From: Aeromonas cavernicola
GTDB lineage: Bacteria; Pseudomonadota; Gammaproteobacteria; Enterobacterales; Aeromonadaceae
NCBI RefSeq assembly: GCF_002795305.1
Contig: NZ_PGGC01000044.1
Location: forward strand, 1-64,000
Direction of reading: 5' to 3'
DNA: 64,000 nucleotides
The notes below the pieces were generated by a model. The model made no database searches and was not told where the DNA came from. It saw only the letters and a program-made list of their open reading frames with translations. Position numbers and translations under genes: made by a program. Shown in pieces: positions 40,659 through 51,000 of the stretch (the stretch's first letter is position 1; the number at the start of each line of letters is the position of its first letter).

Positions 40659-40719
40659 CTCATCAGGGCATGGCGCCACCGCCATGTCTTTCCCCTCATT
40701 TAATGACTGACGGTTGGTT

Positions 40720-41592
40720 ATGACACTTCTTCTCGAGCTGGCTCACGGCTTGCCCTGGCTCTACTTCTCGCTGGTTTTTCTCTTCTCGCTGATGGTCGGC
40801 AGCTTTCTCAACGTGGTCATCCATCGCTTGCCCATCATGCTGGAGCGGCAGTGGCATGCTGAGTATCGCAGCTATTTTGCCCCCGATGAGCAAGCCACTG
40901 CACCAGAGAGTTACAACCTGATGGTACCGCGATCCGCTTGCCCTCACTGTGGCCACGCCATCACTGCGTTGGAGAACATCCCGCTGCTGAGCTGGCTCTG
41001 GCTCAAAGGGCGTTGCCGCGATTGTCAGGCCTCTATCTCGGCCCGCTATCCCTTGGTAGAGCTGCTGACAGCCCTGCTCTCGGTGGTTGTTGCCATGGTG
41101 ATGACGCCGGGCTGGGGCACCTTGGCCGCGTTATTGCTCACGTGGACGCTAGTGGCGCTGGCCTTTATTGATCTCGACAAGATGCTACTGCCTGACCAGC
41201 TCACCTTGCCGCTGCTGTGGGGCGGTTTGTTGTTCAATTGGGTTGGCGGCTTGGTACCACTGGCCGATGCGGTGATCGGGGCCATGGTGGGTTATCTGGT
41301 GCTCTGGAGTCTCTACTGGGCCTTCAAGCTGCTCACTGGCAAAGAAGGAATGGGGTATGGCGACTTTAAACTACTGGCGGCCTTGGGGGCATGGCTGGGT
41401 TGGCAAGCGTTACCGATTGCGTTGCTGCTCTCTTCACTCATTGGCGCGCTTGTTGGTATTACGTTGCTTTTGCTGCGTAAACATCAACAGGGGAAGCCCA
41501 TTCCATTTGGGTCCTATTTGGCGGTGGCGGGCTGGGTCGCCTTGCTATGGGGAAATGCCCTCACCAATTGGTATCTCGATATGGTGCTGTAA
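40720..41592 (+). CDS. tapD: Prepilin peptidase / N-methyltransferase TapD
   Basis: TapD cleaves and N-methylates prepilins of the Tap pilus and the type II secretion pseudopilins. The ATG at 40720 gives 290 residues beginning MTLLLELAHGLPW, as in other Aeromonas. The cytoplasmic zinc domain has two CxxC pairs (ACPHCGHAIT and CRDCQAS), and the catalytic Asp residues are in FIDLDKMLLPD and MGYGDFKLLAALG. Eight or so membrane segments are evident. Confidence 0.97.
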   Translation: MTLLLELAHGLPWLYFSLVFLFSLMVGSFLNVVIHRLPIMLERQWHAEYRSYFAPDEQATAPESYNLMVPRSACPHCGHAITALENIPLLSWLWLKGRCRDCQASISARYPLVELLTALLSVVVAMVMTPGWGTLAALLLTWTLVALAFIDLDKMLLPDQLTLPLLWGGLLFNWVGGLVPLADAVIGAMVGYLVLWSLYWAFKLLTGKEGMGYGDFKLLAALGAWLGWQALPIALLLSSLIGALVGITLLLLRKHQQGKPIPFGSYLAVAGWVALLWGNALTNWYLDMVL

Positions 41593-41595
41593 TTG

Positions 41596-42204
41596 ATGTT
41601 TATTGTCGCAATAACGGGGGGGATTGGCAGCGGTAAAACCACCATTGCTAATCAATTTGCCGAGTTGGGTATTGAGATCGTCGATGCTGATGTGATTGCG
41701 CGAGAAGTCGTCGCGCCTGGTACTCCTGCGCTGGCGACTATCGTGGCGCATTTTGGTCTAAGTATCATGGATGTGGCAGGCCAGCTCGATCGCCGTTGCT
41801 TGCGTGAGCGAGTATTTGCCGACCCCTTAGCCAAAGAGTGGCTAAATGGGTTACTCCATCCGTTGATCCGCAGTGAAATGCAGCGTCAGTGCGCCGTCGT
41901 GCGATCCCCTTACTGCGTGTTAGTGGTGCCTTTGCTGGTGGAAAATAACTTAACAGCTATCGCCCATCGGGTGCTGGTGGTGGATGTGGATGAAGCGACT
42001 CAAATTGAGCGCACGTGCCATAGAGATGGTGTGACTCGGGAGCAGGCACAGGCTATTTTGGCAGCCCAAGCCAGTCGAGCACAGCGACTGGCTGCCGCAG
42101 ATGACGTGCTAGACAATCAACATAGCGACAGACGAGCGATAAAAGCGCAGATCCTAGCGCTACATGAATCATATCTGGCATTTGCCTCTCAACAAGCCCG
42201 CTAA
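41596..42204 (+). CDS. coaE: Dephospho-CoA kinase
   Basis: CoaE performs the last step of CoA synthesis. The 202-residue protein starts MFIVAITGGIGSGKTTIANQF with a P-loop, followed by DADVIAREVVAPG, LLHPLIRSEM and VLVVPLLVENN, and ends with a helical lid (RDGVTREQAQAILAAQ). The ATG lies four bases after the tapD stop. The order pilus peptidase-coaE-zapD-yacG is conserved in relatives. Confidence 0.96.
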   Translation: MFIVAITGGIGSGKTTIANQFAELGIEIVDADVIAREVVAPGTPALATIVAHFGLSIMDVAGQLDRRCLRERVFADPLAKEWLNGLLHPLIRSEMQRQCAVVRSPYCVLVVPLLVENNLTAIAHRVLVVDVDEATQIERTCHRDGVTREQAQAILAAQASRAQRLAAADDVLDNQHSDRRAIKAQILALHESYLAFASQQAR

Positions 42205-42247
42205 CTGTGAGTAAACTAAGCGGGTTTATAGCTGGCCAGGATTAGGC

Positions 42248-42970
42248 ATGATTTACGATTTTCCCCTCAATGAAAAAAGCCGGACTTACCTTCGTTTGGA
42301 ATCTTTATTTTCCCAGATCCGCGACAATCTTGGCTGTGACCAGCCTTGGGCGCATATTGCCTTTTTCAAAGGACTGTTTGACTTACAGGAGCTGCTGGAG
42401 CGTGGCGATCTGCGGGCGGACCTTATCAAAGACTTGGAGCGGCTGGGTCAGCGTTTGACCCATTGGGCGAGCCTGCCCGACGTCGACTTAGCCCAGATTA
42501 AGCAGATGCAGCAGGAGAGTAGCCAGCTGGCCCGCAGTCTGCTTAATAGCTCGCGTCCTGGTGTGCGGCTTAAGGAAGATCGACTACTTGGCTCCATTCG
42601 CCAGCGTTTCTCGATCCCTGGTGGCTTGTGTGCCTTTGATGTCCCCCAGCTGCATCATTGGATCAATACCCCTGTCGCGGTTCGTCATCAGCAGATGCAA
42701 CAATGGCTCAGTGACATCAACCTATTAATGGATGCCATCTCGCTACTACTGAGACTGTGGCGTGAGTCGGGCAGTTTCAATGAGCGCTTGGCGAGCAATG
42801 GTTTTTTCCAAGATACCGCGGAAAGTGCCGAGTTAATTCGCATCAAACTGACGGGAAACCAGCTGTGTTACCCGACCCTGAGTGGCCACAAGAATCGTTT
42901 CGCCTTACGGTTTCTCCCTAGTGCGGAGCAGCAGATCGGTGATGTGTCTTTCTTACTGGCCTGTTGCTAA
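42248..42970 (+). CDS. zapD: Cell division protein ZapD
   Basis: ZapD binds the FtsZ C-terminal tail and bundles FtsZ filaments. The 240-residue protein has the typical start MIYDFPLNEKSRTYLRLESLF and the conserved RQRFSIPGGLCAFDVPQLHHW in the middle. It lies between coaE and yacG as in E. coli (yacF). Confidence 0.95.
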   Translation: MIYDFPLNEKSRTYLRLESLFSQIRDNLGCDQPWAHIAFFKGLFDLQELLERGDLRADLIKDLERLGQRLTHWASLPDVDLAQIKQMQQESSQLARSLLNSSRPGVRLKEDRLLGSIRQRFSIPGGLCAFDVPQLHHWINTPVAVRHQQMQQWLSDINLLMDAISLLLRLWRESGSFNERLASNGFFQDTAESAELIRIKLTGNQLCYPTLSGHKNRFALRFLPSAEQQIGDVSFLLACC

Positions 42971-42979
42971 GGAGTGATG

Positions 42980-43171
42980 ATGGTGACCAAGGTTAACTGC
43001 CCCACCTGCCAAACCGAGTTAGAGTGGGGGCCTCAGAGCCCTTTTCGCCCTTTTTGCAGCAAGCGTTGCCAGCTCATTGATCTCGGTGAATGGGCTGATG
43101 AAGAAAAACGAATTCCAGGCGAGCTTAATCCTGATCTTCTGCCAGATCCGGAGGATGACCAGTGGCAATAA
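42980..43171 (+). CDS. yacG: DNA gyrase inhibitor YacG
   Basis: A 63-residue zinc protein of the YacG family, known in E. coli to inhibit gyrase. Three starts (GTG 42974, ATG 42977, ATG 42980) are in frame; the last has the best spacing from GGAG at 42971. The zinc ligands are CPTCQ and FCSKRCQ, followed by [11 protein letters not shown] and an acidic tail. It ends a plus-strand run that faces pyrI. Confidence 0.93.
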   Translation: MVTKVNCPTCQTELEWGPQSPFRPFCSKRCQLIDLGEWADEEKRIPGELNPDLLPDPEDDQWQ

Positions 43172-43196
43172 GCGAGCTTTGCGGCGGTTCGCGGTG

Positions 43197-43248
43197 AAAA
43201 AATGCGCACAGGCCAGTGCATCATGCAAGGATGAATCACACTGGCCTG
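43197..43248 (-). terminator. Terminator of pyrBI (convergent with yacG)
   Basis: CAGGCCAGTG (43209-43218) and CACTGGCCTG (43239-43248) form a 10-bp perfect stem with a 20-base loop. On the minus strand a T6 run follows five bases later. Confidence 0.75.
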
Positions 43249-43265
43249 CCCGTGTTTACTATTGA

Positions 43266-43730
43266 TTAATAGCGTTCGCTCACGATCTCTTGGGGAAAGG
43301 ATTTCTCACAATATTTGCACTTCATCTGTACCACCCCTTTCACTTCCCGCACTCGAAAGTAGCTCGCTACCGGCTCGTTATGAGAAATGCAGTTAGAGTT
43401 GGGGCAGTGAAAGACACCGCTGATGGATTCTGGTAGCGCTAACAGATGTTTTTTCACCACCACGAAATCTTCAATAATGTTGACGGTGGCGTTAGGGGCA
43501 AACAATGCGAGTTGATTGGCTTGTTGCTCTGTTAAGCGGGTATTTTCAATCTTGATCAGGTCTTTTTTACCCAGCGCACCCGACTTAAGGTTGAAGCCTA
43601 CAGTGATCCGCTCTTGGGTTTCGATCAGCTGGAACAGCTTGAGGATCTTAATGCCCTGGCCAGCAGGGATGTGATCAATGACGGAACCGTGGTGAATCGC
43701 TTCGACTTGTAATTGATTCTTATCAGGCAT
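43266..43730 (-). CDS. pyrI: Aspartate carbamoyltransferase regulatory subunit
   Basis: PyrI binds CTP and ATP and controls PyrB allosterically. The 154-residue protein has the N-terminal nucleotide-binding domain ([22 protein letters not shown]) and a C-terminal zinc domain with CPNSNC and [10 protein letters not shown]. It follows pyrB by ten bases. Confidence 0.97.
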   Translation of the reverse strand: MPDKNQLQVEAIHHGSVIDHIPAGQGIKILKLFQLIETQERITVGFNLKSGALGKKDLIKIENTRLTEQQANQLALFAPNATVNIIEDFVVVKKHLLALPESISGVFHCPNSNCISHNEPVASYFRVREVKGVVQMKCKYCEKSFPQEIVSERY

Positions 43731-43740
43731 GATATTCCCC

Positions 43741-44661
43741 TCAGACAGTTTCGTTCAGTACTAATGCCAGCAAAGCTTGGCGTGCATACACCCCATTTTC
43801 CGCCTGCTGGAAGTAATAGGCATGAGGCGTGTGATCAACGGCGACGTCAATCTCATCAACCCGAGGGAGGGGGTGCAGGATCTTCATGGTGGCTTTGGCG
43901 CCTTTTAACATCACTACATCCAGCAAAAATTTCGCAGCCATGTGCTTATATTCGGTCTCATCGAAGCGCTCTTTTTGCACCCGTGTCATGTAAAGAATGT
44001 CGAGCTCAGGCATCACCTCTTCCATCGTGTCGTGCACGCTAAATTGAATGCCTTTCTCCTCCAGCTCTTCACAAATGTACTCAGGCATGGCTAACGCTTC
44101 GGGAGAAATGAAGAAGAAGCGACAGTTGAACAAACTCAATGCTTGGGTCAGCGAGTGCACGGTTCGACCATATTTCAGGTCACCAACGAAGGCCACATTG
44201 AGGTTATCAAGGCGGCCTTGGGTTTCGTGAATAGAAAACAGGTCAAGCAGAGTCTGGGTGGGATGTTGATTCGAACCATCCCCCCCATTGATCACTGGCA
44301 CACGAGAAAACTCAGAGGCAAGCCGAGCCGCCCCCTCTTTTGGGTGACGCATCACCACCGCATCAGTGTAAGACCCGATAATTTGGATCGAGTCAGCTAA
44401 GGTTTCGCCCTTCTTAGCACTGGTATTACCCCCATCTGCAAAGCCGATGACCCTTCCCCCGAGGCGTTGCACTGCCGTTTCAAACGAGAGGCGGGTACGA
44501 GTCGAAGCCTCGAAAAAACAACTGGCAACCAGCTTGTTCTGTAACAGGCTGTGGTTGGGCTCAGCTTTCAACCGCTGTGCGGTTGAGACAACCAACTCCA
44601 TTTCTGGCCGCGTGAGGTCAGAGATGGAGATGACGTGTTTCTTATAGAGCGGATTGGTCAT
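43741..44661 (-). CDS. pyrB: Aspartate carbamoyltransferase catalytic subunit
   Basis: PyrB condenses carbamoyl phosphate and aspartate, the committed step of pyrimidine synthesis. The ATG at 44661 follows AGGGAG and gives 306 residues starting [16 protein letters not shown]. Motifs: carbamoyl-phosphate loop [19 protein letters not shown], the 80s loop around GETLADSI, and [16 protein letters not shown]. The start codon overlaps the stop of the upstream leader frame (ATGA), and the operon is controlled by an attenuator. Confidence 0.98.
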   Translation of the reverse strand: MTNPLYKKHVISISDLTRPEMELVVSTAQRLKAEPNHSLLQNKLVASCFFEASTRTRLSFETAVQRLGGRVIGFADGGNTSAKKGETLADSIQIIGSYTDAVVMRHPKEGAARLASEFSRVPVINGGDGSNQHPTQTLLDLFSIHETQGRLDNLNVAFVGDLKYGRTVHSLTQALSLFNCRFFFISPEALAMPEYICEELEEKGIQFSVHDTMEEVMPELDILYMTRVQKERFDETEYKHMAAKFLLDVVMLKGAKATMKILHPLPRVDEIDVAVDHTPHAYYFQQAENGVYARQALLALVLNETV

Positions 44662-44837
44662 CGTCTGCACTCCCTTTGAGATGTGTTGAGGTTTTTCGGA
44701 CACAAAAAAAAGCCCCTGAAACAGGGGCTTTTTTTTGAAAATGGGGATCGATCTAAGGGGGAAGCATTAACAAGAAGGGGGCAGCGTGGCTGTGCTTTCC
44801 CAGCTTGTAAGGATGTTATTTGAGTTAACAATCGCAT
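44658..44837 (-). CDS. pyrL: PyrL-like leader peptide of pyrBI
   Basis: A 59-codon frame begins at an ATG about 30 bp after the pyrBI -10 element, with a modest GGGA site eight bases before it. It runs through the whole attenuator hairpin and stops with a TGA that overlaps the pyrB ATG (ATGA). In E. coli pyrBI a 44-codon leader couples ribosome position to UTP-sensitive pausing; coupled translation across the hairpin relieves termination. The predicted peptide begins [13 protein letters not shown] and is not similar to E. coli PyrL. Function is inferred from position and frame. Confidence 0.65.
   Translation of the reverse strand: MRLLTQITSLQAGKAQPRCPLLVNASPLDRSPFSKKSPCFRGFFLCPKNLNTSQRECRR
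44704..44736 (-). terminator. pyrBI attenuator
   Basis: GCCCCTG and CAGGGGC (44712-44718, 44722-44728) pair across a three-base loop, flanked by A8 and T8 that extend the stem to 15 bp. The T run lies toward pyrB on the minus strand. The hairpin lies inside the leader frame, about 40 bp before the pyrB ATG, as in UTP-controlled pyrBI attenuation. Confidence 0.9.
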
Positions 44838-44870
44838 TGCTATATCCCGACCTTATTCAAAACCGCAAGG

Positions 44871-44898
44871 ATTATAGAGGTACTTTTAGTATTGTCAA
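44871..44898 (-). promoter_or_regulatory. Strong sigma-70 promoter of pyrBI
   Basis: On the minus strand a perfect TTGACA (44893-44898) and a perfect TATAAT (44871-44876) are 16 bp apart. This near-ideal promoter fits an operon controlled mainly by attenuation. Confidence 0.88.
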
Positions 44899-45016
44899 AA
44901 AGTTATCTGCGAAATCGATTAAAAGCTGCGAACAGTAACAAACGTGTCGATATTTTTTCTTATCTTGGACCCTAAAGAGGTGATGGCTTGCTCGTCGCGT
45001 AACAGCTTATGCCGCG

Positions 45017-48000
45017 TTAATCGATTTTCCACGAGGGAAGAGCAGGTGAGGAACCTATATCGCTAGTGTGAACGGTAGCAGCGGCCAATCCGCCCAGTAC
45101 CTTGTTAAGGGCAACTTGGTACTCTTCGTTGTCGCCAAAGGCGCCAAGGCTCCAGTTGCTGGCAAGCTCAGACATGGCACCGCCAGCGGCCCCTGCGGCA
45201 AACTTGTCACCGGTGATTTCGGCAATGGCGCCACTGGTGACGCCGTGGGCGATGGTTTTGCCTACATCACCCAACGCATTGCCGTTATCGCCAATTACCC
45301 CCGCTACCGATTTGCCTACTTGGGCCTGAATATTGGCCAACAGACTGTCTTTAAAGGCATCACCAACACTGCCACCGTTGATGGTGCTAGTGATGCCGGC
45401 GCTGATGGTGGCGTGGCCGGTCACTCGGTTAAAGGTGTCCCAACTCATCAAGTCCGCAGCACCCGGTTGGGCAAACGGGTTATTGGCTTGCTTAGCGGCA
45501 CTGTCGAGCCCTGCCCATTGGTCAAAGCCGCTCAGCGCCCCAGCCGTGGCGACCGACGTTGCGAGCTGTTTGATGTTGGCGCTGCTGCCGAGGTCTTTGA
45601 GCACTGCGGAGAGGTCGCCACCGTGCAGCACCATCGACTGGGCGGCTTGGGTTGCCAGCGTGGCAAAGGCGGCATTGGCCATCGCCGTGGTCGCGGCAGT
45701 CTGTGTACTCAGTAAGGCAGCACCCGCACCGCCCGAGGCCGCCGCCACAGCAATGGCAATGACCGAGGCAACGATGGGGTTAAGGCTCTGCTGTTTGTAG
45801 TCCCACTGCTCATAGGCCTCTTGCACTGCCTCCTGCTTGACGCCCGGCAGTTGGCTGACCTGATTGACCCACGCCATCCCCGGCTCGTTGGCCAGTGCCG
45901 TGAGGTTGGCTTGCAGGTCTTCCCCTTCCCGCTGGCCCACTTGCAGCAGCACACCTTGGCCTGCGTTGATGGTGATATCGCTGCCCTCCAGCTGGTTTTG
46001 CCGCTCGGTGGTCGAGCTGGTGCCATTGCCTTGGGCGGTGACGGTGAAGCCCTTCTTCTGCTCATCTTTGCGGTAGAAGTGCTCGTCGGTCGCGGTTAAC
46101 AGGTTGAGCTGGCCGTCGGTATCCAGCGCGAGGGTATCGCCGGCCTTGATGGCGCTGCCCTTGAGGGTCATATCCCCTTGGCTAGCGAGGCTGACGTTGC
46201 CAGCGGCGGTGATGGTGGTGCCTTGTGCCGTCACATCCCGCTGCTCTATCTCGGTGGTTTTCGAGCTAAAGGTGCCTTTACTCTTGCTTTTCTCGTAGTG
46301 GAACTCCTCGTTATCAGCGGTGACCAGTTGCAACTCGCCACCGGCTTGCAAGCTGGCATTGCCTAGCGCCGTGATGGTGCTGGCCTGGGCCAGTAGGTGG
46401 TTGCCTGCGCTGACGCTGACGTTATCGCCGGCTATGGTTGCGCCGACCTGAGCGGTGGTGCGGTCGATGGTGTGTTTGTTGCCTTGGCGCACATCATCGC
46501 TGGTCTGGTTCGCTTCGCTGGCCAGCAGCAGGTTATTGCCTGCGCTAAGGCTGACATCCCCTTTGGCTTCGGCCATTGAGGCTGTCAGGCTGAGGTCATT
46601 ACCTGCGGTGAGGGAGAGCGCGCCCCCGGCATTGAGCTCGCTCATCAGCTGGTCGATACGCGAGAAGCGGTTTTGTCCCTCTTCCCAGCTGTGGCGACTC
46701 TCAAGGCTGTCGATGGTGATATCGTTAGCGGCCAGCAGGGTCATATTGCCGCCCGCTAGCAGCTCGGCGGCGGAGAGGTTGATATCTTTGCCCGCTTGCA
46801 ACAACAGAGTGCCTGCTGACGTAATGCTGGCGGTGTCACCGATGTCGGTGCGGCTAAAGCGGGTCTGGTCGCTTAAGACTTCGGAGAGGATGCCGTTGAC
46901 ATCCACATGGCGCTGAGCGGTCTGGGTCTGATTGATGATGCTGCCGTTGGCGCTGGCCAAGGTCACGTTCTGGCCGGCTATCTGTCCTTGATTGAGGATG
47001 TCGTCCATTGCCAGCAAACCAAGGTTGCCGCCCGCTTGCAAGGAGCCCTGATTGGTCAGGGTAGTGCCGCTTTTGAGCGACAGGGTGCCATCGGCCAAGA
47101 AGGTGCCGCTGTTGTTGATGGCACCTGCTTTGAGGTCGATATTGCCTGCGGTGATGACGCTGCCCGTGAGGTGACGCTGGTCGGCCTCGGTCAGATAGAG
47201 CTTGGGAGCGAGCACAATCTGGCCGTTAAACCAGATTGGCTCCCACCACACCATGCTGTGGCCGAGCTGCGCCACTTGCGCGGCAGTCAAGGCGACCCCC
47301 GGCATCAAGCCCAAGTCACGCTGGTTTTGCGCCGCGTTATCAATCAGAGCGCGCATCTGGGCCAAGTCAGAGCCCATCTCGCCATTGATAAAGCGGCGGC
47401 CGGTTTGCGCCAGTACCGCATCGCGGATAACCCGAGTATCGAAGGCGGCATCGCCGAGCAGCTTGATATCGCGCTCTGGGTTGTAGCCCAGTTGGGCAAA
47501 GAAGTAGTTGGAACCTAAGAACTTGCCAGGGTCGGTCCAAACCGGGTTTTGCTCGACAGCGGGGGCGAGCGTGAGCGGCGTTCCATCGGGCAGGGCCCCT
47601 GGCTGGGCGGCGTTAATGGCTTGCCAGCTATCCCACTGACCACTCGCCTGGGCGGCGGCGGCCAGTGCTTGGTCGATATTGGCGAGGGCGGCATTGCCCG
47701 CCGAACCCAGCTCGCTGATAAGCGGATTGACCTCGATCAGGTATTGGCTATCGGGTTTATCGGTGACCACAAACAGACCATTGCCCCCGCCCGGCAGCGG
47801 ATAATCCGGCAGTGGTACGCCATTGGGTTCACCCACTGGGGTAAAGGTGACCTGCTGAGCATTGGGGCCAGCCTGCCAACTGGGGCCACGCGGGCCATCG
47901 ACCGCGACATTGGCAAGCTCAGGGCGAGGAGTGGTGCTGGAAACCGGCCCCGCATTGGCTTTGATGGTGACGTTGTCAATCATACCGGCCACGGTGCCGG

Positions 48001-51000
48001 TTAAATTACCACCTGCGGAGATCAGGGCGTTGAAGGTTTTGCCCTCGACCCGTTCAGAATAAACGCTGTTATCCCTTGGGGCGTAGCCATCCCCAAACAC
48101 GGCACCAGCATCGTTGGGCTGATCCCAAGAAAAGAAATAATCTACGTATTCATAAATCCCGCCAGCTTGGTAGCTGCGATTATACAGCGTGTCTGCATCG
48201 ATATTGATATTGCCGCCCGCCAGAATCTGGCTAGCATCATTCTCAACTTGCTGTGCGTTAATGGTGATGTTTGACGTCGATAGCAGCATTGCTGACGGGC
48301 TATCAGCTAGTACACTCATCCCGCCCTTGGTCAAGTACAGCCGTAATTGATCTGCCGCAATTTTTCTGGCCTTGTATAGGCCCTTTGCATAGTCACCATC
48401 ATTTATTGCGGCTGGGTATACCATGACTTCATCAGCGCTAAGAGAGTTTCTCATATCATCAAACTGCTGATAGGTAAAACCATAGTCACGGCCAGGCTGT
48501 GCTTTAAATTCGTCAAAAGAAACGCAGGTGTCGGCGTATGATAACCAGCAGGCATCTGTGGCAGTCATATCTGCCAAGGATATGAAAGCGGGGATCGTAA
48601 GTTCCGGTGCTACCGTAAACTGAAAATCAATACGGGTGGGTTCATCTTCTCTAATGCTCCATACAGCCTTTTTATTAATAACCTGTTGGGCTGATAGTGT
48701 TAAATCACCATTCCCCGCATCAATGGTCCCCGAGGCATTAATAAGCTGGCCGTTATTGACCTTCAGTGCGGCGCCTTGTTCAGCTAATAGCGTGCCGTAT
48801 TGATTAGTTAGGTTACTGTTGGCGGTCAGCGACAGATGGCCACCGCTATACAGAGTGCCTTCGTTATAAAAAGAGTCACCTAGCCACTGTTGGTTCCCCA
48901 CACTGGCGATCATGCCGCTATTGCGTAGTGCGCCGTTGGTATCAAGGCGTAGCGTATTGCCTGCTTGCACACTGCCGCTGTTATCTAGGCTGCTGGCGCT
49001 CAGTTGCAGGGTGCCATTGCTGATAAGCTGGCCTTGATTGTCGAGGGCGCCGCTGGTGGTGGCGCGCAGGCCACTGCCTGCCACCCACTGGCCCCGGTTT
49101 TGCCAGTCACCTTGTACGTCCAGTTCAAGCTGATTGTTGGCACTGATGTTCCCTTGACTGGTCAGGCTGCTGCCGACCTTCAACGCTAGATCGCCGCCAG
49201 AGAGCCATTGGCCAATCTGGGTCACGCGCTCGGTATCGATCCCTAACTGGCGGCCTGCCAGCAGTTGGCCGCTACCATCGAGGGTGGCACTGGTGACCAG
49301 CAGTTGGCGCAGGCCAAACAAGATGCCGGCACTGCTGAGGGTGTCGGTGCTGGTGAGCGCGAGGTTATCGGCACTGATCAGGCCGCCGCTCTGGTTATGC
49401 AGGGTCTGGCCACTGACACGCAGGGTGCCTTGTGCCACTAATTGACCCGCGTTATCTAGCTGCGCCACGTCTAAGGTGCCATCGGTCTGGCTGCGCAGTT
49501 GGGCCCCTTGTGTGTTGCTTAACGCGTTGAGGGTCAGGGTTTGTGCCCCTGCCTGCCACTGGCCAAGGTTGTCGAGCCGCTCGCCAGCCAAGGTCAGCTG
49601 GTTGTGCGCCAGCACGCTGCCTCGGTTGCTGGTGTGGTTGGCTTGCAGCTGGATATCGGCGGCTTGCAGTTGGCCACGGTTATCAAGCTGTTGGCCCTGA
49701 TAGCGAAATTGTCCGTCGCTCAGCCACTGACCTTGCTGAGTGACGGTGCGAGCCATGACCACGCTGCGGCCTGCGATGATGTCGCCTTGCTGGTCTAGGT
49801 GATCCGCGCTGATGTTGAGGGTCTGTTGGCCCATCAGCTTGCCCAACTGCTGCAACATGCCTTGCACGCTAAGCGTGACATTGGCCTGTCCCAGCAGCTC
49901 CCCGCGCTGAGTCAGGCGGTTAGCGGTGATGCGAATATCTTGGTGACTACTGACACGCCCCGCCAGATCGGCGTGGCCGCTGAGGGTCGCCGCGATGGCG
50001 CCTGCTGCTTGGGTGTTCCCACCTACTTGCCAATCCTGTGCCTGTACCGTGAGTGCGCCGCCAGTCACCAGATCGCCAAGCTGGGTTAGCTGGCGGCTGG
50101 TCAGGGTGGCCGCTGTGCCTGCCTGCCAGCGTCCTGCCATCTGCAGGGTAGGGGCGGTGACGGCCAGTTGGCTGCCTGCTATCACCTTGGCACTATCACT
50201 GCTGGCAAGGGCGGTGCTGGCATTCAGGCTAAGCCCCGCCAGCGCGGCCAAGGTGCCGCCCAGCTGCAGGGTGTCGCCGCGCAGGGCCGCACTCTCTTTG
50301 GCCAACCAAGTGCCACCTTGCGCCAGTTGGTTGGCGTTCACATTGAGCGTTTTCTCTGCATAGAGGTCGCCGTTACCCTCCATGCGCACAGCGTTGATCG
50401 CAATCTGATTGGCGTTGATGCGGCCATGGTGTTGCAAGGTGCCGCTCAGCTGTAGGGCGGCATCTTGCAAGGTGGTAAGGGTGCCATTGAGGGTGGCATT
50501 GCTTGCTGCAAGTTGCAGTGTGTTGCTGTCGCTACGGCCGCTCAAGCTGAGCTGTTCAGCACTCAGGGTGAGGGCATCGTCGCTGTAGAGCTGGCCATCG
50601 ACGTTAAGGGTCGTCGCTCGCAGGGCGAGCGGACCTTTGGCCGAAAACATGCCTTGCCCAGTCAGGGTGGTGGCATCGATGGTCAGGGCGCTATTGCTGG
50701 CGGTGACGCCGGTTTGCCCTTGGGTTACGGTGTCAGCCTTGAGGTGCAAGGCCTCTCCCGCTACCCATTTACCGTGATTGGTGAGCAGCGAGCCGTGCAG
50801 GGCAAGGGTGGTGCCCGCTGCCGTGGTGCCGCTGTTGGTGAAGGTGCCGGTGGTGATAGCCAGCGCTAAGCCGCTGATCAGCTGGCCACTGTTGAGTAAA
50901 TGGGGGCTGGTCAGGCTCAGGGTGCCCCCAGCCTGCAACCGGCCTTGATTGTCTAAGGTATCGCTGGTGATCTGGCCCGTTTGCGCCGCGACAAGCTGGC

